NCBI GenBank assembly: GCA_941918925.1 | Contig: OW799235.1 | Coordinates: 46,193,701 to 46,257,700 of the forward strand | Direction of reading: 5' to 3' | Source of the DNA: Phyto melanocephala | Taxonomy: Eukaryota > Arthropoda > Insecta > Diptera > Rhinophoridae | Length of the DNA stretch: 64,000 bases | Shown here: positions 11,172 to 20,546 of the stretch, piece after piece | Layout of the letters: each line of letters opens with the position of its first letter | Position numbering within the stretch: position 1 is the stretch's first letter | Made by a program: the position numbers and the translations under genes | The notes under the pieces: model-generated | Database searches by the model: none | Seen by the model: only the letters and a program-made list of their open reading frames with translations | Told to the model about the DNA's origin: nothing

Positions 11172-11663
11172 TTAAGCATCTCCTACATTGCACTTCTTTT
11201 CTTTTAATAATAAACAAACAGAGATGACACTCAGCACATAATAGTTATCGATTAGTAAAATAAAAATTTTGGTAATGAAAATATTGTGTTTAAAATTAGT
11301 TTTTATGTATGTTTTTCTTAAAAGTAATTGTAAACTTTATTTCGAATGCTTTTTCTTTTATTAAAAACATTTTTTAATACAAAAAAATGGAAAAAATGAA
11401 TCCACCACACAATCAAATTTATCGATAACATCGACAAAAAAATATTATTTGTCATCCATGGCTACCAACAACAGCTGACATTTTTTCACCTTTTCTGCGA
11501 TGGATACAAAAGTAGAAAGTAAACCTACTTTGCTGCGTTGATACGTTTATGCATTCTTTGCGTTTTGCCGTGTAACTTGTGACATACAATTACACTGATT
11601 CTACTTTTTGACAGATGCATAAAACGGAACAACGGACAGAACGCATGGTGTGTAACTCCAGCT

Positions 11664-12185
11664 ATACTTACCAATGCTTACAGTTGTTCGTTCTACTTCG
11701 TTAAGTTTCGTCATCTGAAAATCCCATTATCATTCCTTATGAATATAATTGGTTTTCTGAACAAGTTTAGTTCTGTTTTTGTTATGTTTTATTTTGAAAT
11801 AATTGTATTTCAATTTGATTTTTTTTATTATTTTAAAATTTATTTTATTATTTAAAATTTTTTTTTGTTATATGCACACTTATTTTATCATTCAAAATTT
11901 TATTTTATTATTTTAAATTTTTATATCTTTTTTTATTTTTTTTTTTTGCTTTCGGTTTTCTTATAAATATATTAACTTCGAAACTGATAATATAGATTTG
12001 TATGAAAAGTATTTGTCGGTGAAATTTTTTTTATATTTTGCCATTTATTTTTTTTTTTCTTTCTCAATTTAATTGTTTTTACTTGTTTCTTTACATAAAT
12101 ATCAACATTTTGCTTTGTTAGATGTAATTTTGAATTTTTACTATCTCGTATAGACGTTAGGAATGGTTTTAACTAGATCTGTGCG
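11664..12185. other. AT-rich sequence, no gene recognised
   Basis: The stretch is dominated by TTTTATTATTTTAAA-like runs at 11,820-11,960. I see no element ends or reading frame. Confidence 0.5.
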
Positions 12186-12195
12186 AAGCTAGCTT

Positions 12196-12620
12196 ATGTC
12201 AGAAGGTATAGACGTTAATACGATTTTTAATATGCAAAATATACCGCGTACCACTGTGGAAACAGTCGTTTCGACTTCTGCTCCCGTTGTGACAATTTCT
12301 AGTGTGCCGACCATTACAACAACTGTGTCAGCCGCAATGCCTGCCGTACAACAGTTTATGTCGCTTGCACAAGATCGCCATAGTTTTTCAAACGAGTCGC
12401 AGTTTTCTAACAGCACTATTGTCTCGCCTGAATACAGTAGTATAACGGCAAGAAGTTTGTAACAGGCGTTTCATGAGAACTTACCGGCAACTTAGGCATC
12501 TATATCGTCCAGAAATGCAAGAACAGGGAGATACATGATAGGAGCTTTGCGTGGAGAATTCTCCCAACAAATGCAACAGTTGCAAATAACCATGCAACAA
12601 ATGCGCTTAAAAAAATTAGG
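12196..12620 (+). pseudogene. Orphan reading frame, possibly gag-like
   Basis: An 88-codon frame (12,196-12,462) rich in T, S and V is followed, after frame changes, by a glutamine/methionine-rich stretch (QQMQQLQITMQQMR, about 12,560-12,608). The Q-rich helix-like part resembles retrotransposon gag regions, but I do not recognise a family. It ends where the BEL/Pao element begins. It could equally be non-coding. Confidence 0.25.
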
Positions 12621-12647
12621 TCTATGTATTTTTTTTAACAACAATAG

Positions 12648-13082
12648 TGTTAGTGTATAGCGTTATTAATCCCAAACACATAAATTTGGAATTACACTAT
12701 TTTTTTACCAACTTAATGTTTATTCAAGCACTTGAACTTGAACAAACTCGGAGGTAAAAAATACATAAAATGTTGTAGGCTAACAAAGAAATGCTAGTGT
12801 CGTTAACTTTATTTTTCTTCTCTTTATATACTAACTTACAATTAAATTACACTAATAACAAAATGCACAAGAAGTATAAATAAGTTGCTTAATATTATAA
12901 ATTGCATACGTTTCATATTACAATTTTGTTTTATGATTCAGTCATTTAGCGGCTAATGACATGTTTATTACTGACCTATATTTTATGCAGCGTAAGTAAA
13001 TAAAATTTAAATAAAATAACTATGTAAATAAAATTATATGAAGTCAATAACTTTTTGAATTAACCCTTTGCGGGACTGAAAA
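12648..13082 (-). repeat. 3' LTR of the BEL/Pao element
   Basis: This 435-bp LTR starts TGTTAGTG (plus strand) and aligns over its length with 20,547-20,839 plus 23,217-23,356. Its right end reads GACTGAAAA where the other LTR reads GACTGAACA, so the terminal CA has mutated. Confidence 0.93.
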
Positions 13083-13094
13083 CTCTCCCGCGCG
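13083..13094 (-). promoter_or_regulatory. Polypurine tract of the BEL/Pao element
   Basis: On the minus strand CGCGCGGGAGAG directly abuts the 3' LTR, the position of the plus-strand primer. Confidence 0.65.
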
Positions 13095-13249
13095 TTGAAC
13101 ACCGTTCATATGGTGGGGTTATGGACAGCTCAGATTGAACTGATTAGAATTGAATTAAAACTAAATTGTTATTTGAACGTTGAATATTTTTTTATATGTA
13201 TCACTAATTTGTTCACGTGCTGGGAACGAGTTAACCTTTTGATGATTAG

Positions 13250-14938
13250 TCAAGTATCTGTTATCTCGATTTCTAGGGCCCTTGGCTGAGGAATTGGCTT
13301 CACCGTTTCTTGTTCAACCTTCATGTTGTGGCATCGCGATGATAATTTCACGATTGCTAGGGCAATGATTAGCATCATTGAGAGAACGAGTGCGGTGTAA
13401 CTAACTACGTGATGGTGTTGGCTATTTGAGTTGATAATTCCTGGTGTTTGGAGGAATGCTGACTCATTTATTTGTTTTTGGATTTCCTTCAAGTGGTTCT
13501 GCATAGCCGTGATTTCTCTGAGTTCTGGTGCATACTGGTTAGAGATTGATAAGGATCGGTTCATTACGTTGAATTGGGTTTTTGTAAACTGTTGAGTTGA
13601 CAAGTCCGACACATTTCCGAGGCTGGTGTAGGAAGAGATTAACGTGGTAGATACTGCTTGTTGACCGAACATATGTATGAATTCATGTTTGAGAATGCAG
13701 TTTGGTTTAGTGGTTAATAGCCCAGAGCCGTCTAAATTTAAAGGTATAATTTCCTTCTCACATACTGCTGTTGCATGCGTAGCCGATGATGTCGCATATA
13801 TCCATTGATTTTTGTGGGAGAGAGGTATCCAGGTAGCATTTGTTGAAAGCGTTTTGAAAAGGCAGTTTGGCATAGTTACGTTGTTGAATAAGTTGATTTC
13901 GCAAGAACAGATTTCTGCACCAAAATTGTGTTCTAGCTGAACATTATAACATATGAATGAGTTCTGATTCATGACATCACAAAAGTCCAGATGCATTGAT
14001 GAAACTAAAAAATAGTGTTCACGTTTTGGGTTTATGGCTAGCATAGGACTACATGGTTCTATTACTACCATTGTGTGATTTATGAAGTTGGGAACTGGTA
14101 TTAAATTATACAGCTTAAATTTCTCATGGCTTATTAGTGGCAGTGTTATGTTAAATACCACATGATCCTGAGTAAGTCCACCTTTTATTTTCATCAATTT
14201 GTACAATTCTAACAAGTCATTTTCAGATACCGGTATTTCCAAAGACTAAGACATATGGATCTTAATTTGCCTTATTTCAGCTTCCAGCTGCCTTGGTGTT
14301 AGTAACAGTGGATTTATTTTTCCATGGTGAATGTCAGTTAGCACGTCCAAAATGCATGTTTGCATTTTGCGCAATTGGCTTGCAACGAGTGACAGCTGTA
14401 CTATGCCTGAATTGAAGAGCTGATTTAACTTGATCTGATATAATTCTTCGTTTCGCGCCTGTTCGTTCTTATTTATTTCGTTTATTTTTATGAGAATATT
14501 ATTAAAATTGAGTTTAGTGGATGCTTGATCTTGTTTAATGATGTTCATCGTGGAATTGACTACCGAAGTTTGATCCCTTAGAAGTGTCAGAATAAATGAA
14601 TCGTTTTCTTGTAATTTGGTTATAGTCGCTGACATTTGTTTCGCATATTCGGAGTCGAGCACCCCAAATAATGAATTCGCGACATTTCCAACGAAGTCAA
14701 CGGCTCCTCTTTTACTCCGTGATTTTTGTAGAAGCCTGTTCTCGAACGTTAAGTCGGTTATCATATCTTGGAGGTGGTCTACCATGGTTAAACATGCTGT
14801 GTTTGGATCTATTTTCTTACAGAGCTGGCATAGTGAGGAACTCCCGTTAAGCAAAAGTGCTGTGTTAGTCCAATACGTCGAGAGATCATAATATACGAAC
14901 AAATTCCACTGGCTGGTAGCAACAGCAGTTGTGCCTAT
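13250..14938 (-). pseudogene. env-like gene of the BEL/Pao element (baculovirus-F type fusion protein)
   Basis: The frame runs from about 14,938 to 13,250 with one in-frame TAG at 14,246-14,248; the two halves are in the same frame. The first half has a basic furin-type site RSKR followed at once by a hydrophobic, glycine-containing segment ([15 protein letters not shown]) at about 14,680-14,725. That is the arrangement of the fusion peptide in baculovirus F proteins and errantivirus Env. The second half has a cysteine-containing ectodomain, several N-x-S/T sites, and near the C-terminus a single membrane span (residues with [15 protein letters not shown], about 13,345-13,390) before a short basic tail. 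A hydrophobic signal-like stretch lies in an overlapping upstream frame near 15,000-15,040. Known Env of this class mediates membrane fusion at low pH. The stop and frame changes make this copy defective. Confidence 0.85.
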
Positions 14939-14955
14939 TTATTCGAAGTGAATTC

Positions 14956-15381
14956 CTACCTTAGTTGTAAATTTTTCAATTTTGATTGGTGTTGCAAGTG
15001 CTGCGGTAACATGAGCATCACCGCTAGCATTGTAATAAAAGCTGAATTGTGTGTGAGGCGTACTCGGTTGGCTACAGGTTTTTTTGTTTGATTTTCGTCA
15101 GATACAGTGGTTGCTTCATCAGTTCTGTTTCTTTTTAGTTCTTGTTCTATGTGCTGGTCATTCTCGATAGGAAGAAGAGCAAGACGATGTACTGCCCGTT
15201 TGAATGTACCAGTTGCAGTCTTAACATCGGCTACACGGATTGCTCCATCGATGCCATGGTAGACATGTGTTATTCGTCCCAGTGACCACTTCATTAGCGG
15301 AGTGTTATCTTCTTTTATGATGACCATATCTCCTGGTTTGATATTGGGGGACGACGTTTTCCATTTGTGTTTTTGTTGCAA
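14956..15381 (-). pseudogene. Integrase C-terminal region of BEL/Pao polyprotein
   Basis: The frame has KPGDMVIIKEDNTPLMKWSLGRI, the conserved segment that follows the integrase core in BEL/Pao Pol (a DUF5641-like domain), then RAVHRLALLPIE. It is out of frame with the integrase core upstream. The end of the frame overlaps the presumed env signal sequence. Confidence 0.8.
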
Positions 15382-15507
15382 TTCGTGTAGGTATTCACTG
15401 GTCCACTGCTTCTACAATTGGTGTTTGATTTGGGACACCAGTAGCCATCGGAAAAGGAGTGACATTTCCTTGTCGCTACTCTCACAGTCAACTTCTGTGG
15501 TAAGACC

Positions 15508-16491
15508 TTATCCAATCAATAAGTGTCCTGGAGTCAATGCGGTGAAGTCGGCCGGGTCGCTAGACAGAGGTGATAGAGGTCGAGAATTTAGTATTGCTTC
15601 TATTTCCACAATTACTGTCTCTAATTCCTCGTATGTCAGAGAAGCTGAGGCAACGCTCCGAAGCAAATGATATTTTTCTGATTTTACTGCGGCCTCCCAT
15701 AATCCTCCGAAGTGGGGGGCTCTAGGTGGAATAAAATTAAACTTTATTCCTTTTGTGCTGCATGTTGATACAATGGTTTCTTGAGCATTTTTGGAGTGAA
15801 CTGAGTTAACAAGTTCTGACAATTTGTTGTTAGCACCAACAAAATTTGTTGCATTGTCGCAGTATATGTTCTGGCAACGCCCTCTCCTTCCGATAAATCT
15901 TTTGAGCGCTCCAATGAATGCGTCAGTAGATAAGTCACTTAATAGCTCAAGATGAATAGGCTTTGTTGCAAAGCAACAAAATACGGCAAGGTATGCCTTC
16001 GTTGGTTTTTTTCCTCTCACCTTATAATGGATCCAGAGCGGGCCACAATAATCAACGCCTGTATTGATGAACGGCGTGATTCTTGCCTTCGGAAGATTTC
16101 CCATAATCTGTTCGCAAAGTTGGGGACGAGCCTTGTTGCATCGTATGCATTTTTGGACAATAGATCATGCGGTTATTTTACCCTTTACTGGCCAGAACCT
16201 TTGTCGCATGATTGTTAATAACGTTTGTGGGCCGCAATGTTTGTTCTCTTCGCGGACAGACCTGAATAGCATTTTGACCAGGGTGTCATTGTATGGAAGC
16301 AATATTGGATGTTTGGTATCGTATGGTAGTGATGATTCTTGTAACCGTCCTCCCACGCGAAGCGTATCCTTTGCATCCAGGAATGGTGAGAGACTGCTGA
16401 GTAAACTGGATTTTGTAACTTCATTGCCCTTTTCGAGTTGTTTTATTTCTGATTGAAAATCGACCTTTTGTATTGCTCTACTAATAATCAC
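15508..16491 (-). pseudogene. BEL/Pao integrase
   Basis: The first frame (16,491-16,165) carries the zinc-binding region ending RQRFWPVKGK. The second (16,104-15,508) carries the catalytic core: [10 protein letters not shown] with the first aspartate, [12 protein letters not shown] with the second, and [17 protein letters not shown] with the glutamate. So the DDE triad is present by eye. A gap of about 60 bp with a frame change separates the two parts. Integrase inserts the reverse-transcribed DNA; BEL/Pao elements duplicate 5 bp, matching AATAG here. Confidence 0.88.
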
Positions 16492-17236
16492 AAGTGAGTC
16501 GTCGCATTGCCTTTTGCGTTCTTGAATTGTTTATAAATCTGACCACATAGGCCAGGATTCTTTGCAAAGTCCTAAATGAGTTTTTGTGTGGTAGTTTGTA
16601 GATCATATCACTGTCGGTATCTGCTATTGCTGTTAATGCTACCTTCTTCATTTCACTGTTGCTCATAGTGGAGGGTCGCAGCTGAAATTTCGGTGGCCAC
16701 ACTTCTTTCTTTCCATGAAGGAAGATTGGCCCGTGAAACCATAATCGACATGTGGGTAAGTTGAATGGTTGAAGTCCTCGTGATAATATGTCAGCCGGAT
16801 TGTCTTTCGATTTAACGTGACGCCATTGTTCTGCGAATGTTAATGATTGAATGGTTGAGACCCTGTTGGCGACAAATGTTTTGTATGATGACGACTGAGA
16901 GTGTATCCATGATAACACTATTTCAGAGTCGGTCCATAAGAGAATAGGATCGTCTTCCACCCTTAAATCAACCTTCACTCTATGCGCAAGTTTAGCTGCT
17001 ATGACTGCAGCACATAATTCTAACCGGGGTAGTGTTTGATTTTTTAGGGGAGCCACTCTTGATTTTGCACACAGTAGCCGCACGACTACTCGTCCGTCTT
17101 TTAAAACTGCACGAATGTAAGCTACTGCACCAAAGTCCTTCTCCGACGCGTCTGCAAATACATGTATCTGTATGTTCACGGGCTTTTCACCATTGTATAT
17201 ATGTCGTGATATTTTGAAGTTGTTCAAGCTCTCCAA
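16481..17236 (-). pseudogene. BEL/Pao RNase H domain
   Basis: The frame has IHVFADASEKDFGAVAYI, LPRLELCAAVIAAKLAH and LLWTDSEIVLSWI, the RNase H motifs typical of BEL/Pao Pol, followed by NPADILSRG. It degrades the RNA strand during reverse transcription. The frame is intact over 251 codons. Confidence 0.88.
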
Positions 17237-17295
17237 CTTATCTCTAAAAGATCTCCACGTGATACGTAGCTTCTCTGGTAGTGGTTCATCCTATT

Positions 17296-18199
17296 CTAAT
17301 TATGTTGCCATAATTGCTGAATAAATAGTTTTGCCTTAACAACGATAGGAGCGAGGAGACCAAGAGGGTCAAACAGTTTTGCAAGGTCAGAAGTTGCCGT
17401 ACGTTTTGAGATCACTTTATGCTGACTAGGGTTCACCTTGACGCAAAAGTGGTCGGTTTTGGGAATCAATGATAAGCCCAACGTTTTTACTGTTTTGGCG
17501 TTGTCATCTTTGAAATCTAAGTTGACATCTATGTCACCCTGTGGTATATCCTTTAGTAATCTTGGATTATTTGAGCACAATTTCCTCAAATTAAAACCAT
17601 GTTTTCTCAAAATAGATATTAGTTCCTGTTGTGTTTTTAATGCTATGTTGAGACTGTCTGAGCCTTTTCTTTTCTGAGAAGTTTTCTTTTAACATTTGTG
17701 CGCCCAGTGGGTAACACGCTGAATTTTCTTCTGCTACTCGTCGTAAGCATTTCGTAGCAAGATATGGAGCTGCTCGTGTCACTGTGTTCAGCCATATTTT
17801 GTAAAGACATATTTTGGCATACGGAAAGGAAGGAGGATAGAAAATAGTTCGCTTTGAACTGTTGGTCCGGTGTACATTAAGTACACAGTAAGAGGTTTTT
17901 GCCGATGCATCAAACACCACTCTGAGTTTTGTCGTGGTACTGTCAGGTTTTAAAACACAATGGTGTGGAATAAAATATTTCGGATTTGGCATGAAGTCAA
18001 TGTTTACCTTTTCCATGTGCCCTAATAGTTGATATTCTCTCATGAATTGGACATATTTTCTTTGAGTGTCTTCATTCTTTTGAAGTCGTTGTTCTAGGCT
18101 GATGAACCTGTTGTATGCCATTTGGCGAGATTTGCCTAGGTTCTCTCGGAATGGAAGGCTGACTATAAACCGATCATTTAAGTTTTTCTGTACATTCAA
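17296..18199 (-). pseudogene. BEL/Pao reverse transcriptase, centrally deleted
   Basis: The N-terminal part has VLKPDSTTTKLRVVFDASAK (about 17,900-17,960), a BEL/Pao RT landmark. The middle jumps to APYLATKCLRRVAEE, and the expected catalytic YVDD block is absent: the frame passes from MLKENF into unrelated residues, then resumes at LRKLCSNNP. DPLGLLAPIVVKAKLF near 17,300-17,400 is the connection to RNase H. At least two deletions are needed to explain this. Confidence 0.82.
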
Positions 18200-18308
18200 A
18201 TTTAAGTGTGCTTCACATAATTAGTCCGACGGGGACATGGCTTCTTCTGTTGTTTGTACGTCGTCGAGCTTCCATAATTTCTCAATTGCATGTTCTAGTG
18301 ACGTTTCA

Positions 18309-18860
18309 CTATCGACGATGGCACACGTCATTGATAATGATGTAAATATCAATGTTGTGATTTGGTTGCACTGGAATGATGGTGGGGAGAACAAATGCAT
18401 CAAAATTTGTTGAAAACCCATTATTTATGGACAGCATTTCCATATTTACCCACTGTGATGCTCTTTTTCGAGATGAGCCCACCCCGTCAATGCACAATGA
18501 GGAATTTGTTGTTGAGAGCTTTAATTTTCTGATCAGCCGTTCAGTCACAATATTTACTTGCGAGCCTGAATCAAGTACAGCCCTGACCTCTTCTGATGAT
18601 CCATTTGCAGCCTTGACGATGACCCTTGCCGTGGCTAAGAGTGCGTAGTTATGATGTTTCGCTAAACAGTGTGTCGAGGTTGATGCTGAAACAACTGTGA
18701 CAGCTTTAGCAGGCGCTGCCTCGGGTGTTGTATTTTGAACTGGATTAGATAAGCTTAACGTCTTCTGTGCACTTATTTGTCCACTTGGCAGATGTAATAA
18801 AGTGTGATGTTTTTTTTTCGCATTTCCTGCAACAGCCATGAGTACAAGTTTTAGCCACAT
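18309..18860 (-). pseudogene. BEL/Pao aspartic protease region
   Basis: VRAVLDSGSQVNIVTERL contains the DSG active-site triad of retropepsins (about 18,570-18,600). A cysteine-rich stretch (upstream, 18,830-18,895) with NCF..NHVAK suggests the end of Gag. The protease would cleave the polyprotein. Confidence 0.82.
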
Positions 18861-18894
18861 GGTTGGCCTTGAAACAATTCACGCATCGCTTCTG

Positions 18895-20284
18895 TTATTG
18901 AGTCCACCTTAATCTTTCGGATTCTGCCATTGCCAAAAACCGCTTACATTGGAAAATTAAGTGTTTACCATTGTTGCATAGATTACAATTATTGCGGTTA
19001 CCTTCCATGGATGCTACCGACGAAACCGCTCTGCTTGTGTGTTGATGGCTACCTGGTTTTACCTTGTGTCCGATCGACTCCAAGGCTTCAAATTGCGTTT
19101 CTAAGAAAGACAGTAATTCTTTAACTGTAGACACTTCCTTTGGTTTTATTAATGATTGTATAAAACGAATGTATAAAATGTGATCTAGTTTTTTCATTAG
19201 TATTTGGATAAGCATGGCATCCCACGACGAGGTGTCGATATCCAAGTTGTTTAATGCTAATAGGCATTCTCTTGTAGTGTCATGAAGGGCCTTGATGGAG
19301 CTAGTGGCACTTGTCCCTTTTGGTTGATTTATAATTTTTTCCACTAATGTGGCTACTAAAACTCGTTTATTATTAAAACGGTCGTGGAGAAGCGTCCACG
19401 CTGTCTTATAGTTTTCTTCTGTTAAAGCTAAATGGCTAATGAGTTTCCCAGCTTCCCCCGACACATTGTTTTTTAGGTACCACATCTTCTGGACATTTGG
19501 AAGCGGTTGTTTATCCACCATCTCTAGGAATAATTCATAGAATTGTCGCCAATTCAAATAGTCTGCATCAAATTTGGGTAATGTTACTTTTGGTAACGGT
19601 AACGAGTTATGTGTTGCAGAGTTGCTTCCGATTTGATTTGATACTGTAAGTTGTATTATTTGATGTTGGACAGCATCCTCTAGATTATTATATTGTTCTT
19701 GTTCTAGACCTAACTGTGATGGATCTTCCGTTTTTTTCCATAACTCATCGTACAAGTCTTGAATTTGATTCCAGTGGCATTTTATTGTTTCCTCATTAAT
19801 TTTGTAGAATTGTTGGGGAAGGTTTTCCCCGGGTAACGACAAACCTTGCAGGAGTCGAGTTAGTGCCATCATCCGGGCAGTTATTCTTCTTACCAGTCCT
19901 TGGATTACTTCACCTCCTTGGCTGCAACGGTTGGTTGGATCTATCTAATACCTTTTCTCTACTGGCTGGTGTTGGCTTAGTACCCACCTTCAGTTTTCTT
20001 ATATTTTCTTCAATATATTCTGCAGCAGCACTGTAGTCTTCACCGATAGATTTGTATAAATTGCCCACTATGCAGGGGTCGTCCTTGCTCACCGTGGAAT
20101 CCCTTCGAATAATGTTCTCGGTTTTTTCAAATTCTCGCCATAATATTGATAGCTCCTTGTATTTGGTTGTATAGAATTCTTCATTTCTTCTGTCGAGAGG
20201 AGCCTTTTTAATACTACTTATGAGCTTCGTAATTTCGCTAGCCTTCTCTTTTTGAAGGCTTTTAAGATTTTTTATATTCGTCAT
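18895..20284 (-). pseudogene. BEL/Pao gag
   Basis: Two frames (20,284-19,910 and 19,872-18,895) form the Gag N- and C-parts. The second has LPKVTLPKFDADYLNWRQFY and WYLKNNVSGEAGKLISHL, characteristic of BEL/Pao Gag, and ends in CNLCNNGKHLIFQC, a zinc-knuckle-like motif. The start at 20,284 is chosen because the ATG follows the LTR and leader. A frame change lies at about 19,890. Confidence 0.88.
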
Positions 20285-20532
20285 GGTGCGTCTTTTTTTT
20301 TGTAGTTGAATCGACGCTATTGACTATGGACTGATTTTTTTGTAGGATATGCTTTGAATTATTAAAATTCCTTGCCACTGGGGGGAATTTGAAATATATA
20401 TTTTGATGAATTAAGGGCGCTGTGTCTCTTTGCGTACAGAATACATCTGATGTTGCGCGTTCTTTGCACCAATAAGTTACTCAAGATCCTTACCGTTGTT
20501 GGGGGAATCTTGAACTTAATAGTTTTTTTTTA

Positions 20533-20546
20533 TTGGGGTCACCAAA
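20533..20546 (-). promoter_or_regulatory. Primer binding site of the BEL/Pao element
   Basis: On the minus strand TTTGGTGACCCCAA directly follows the 5' LTR, where the tRNA primer anneals. I cannot assign the tRNA. Confidence 0.6.

Larger units (their letters stand above)
8669..11663. mobile_element. Outer terminal-inverted-repeat element, split by nested insertions
   Basis: The left end AGGTGGAGTTACATAC and the inverted right end AGCTGGAGTTACACAC match. Similarity continues further in, including a shared CAGCTGTTG segment, GCATAAAC and ACAAGTTACA-like motifs, so the arms are on the order of 150-200 bp and diverged. ATA flanks both ends. The element's own DNA is 8,669-8,953 plus 11,176-11,663; the rest is a MITE and a piggyBac inserted into it. 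No transposase is seen. Confidence 0.6.
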
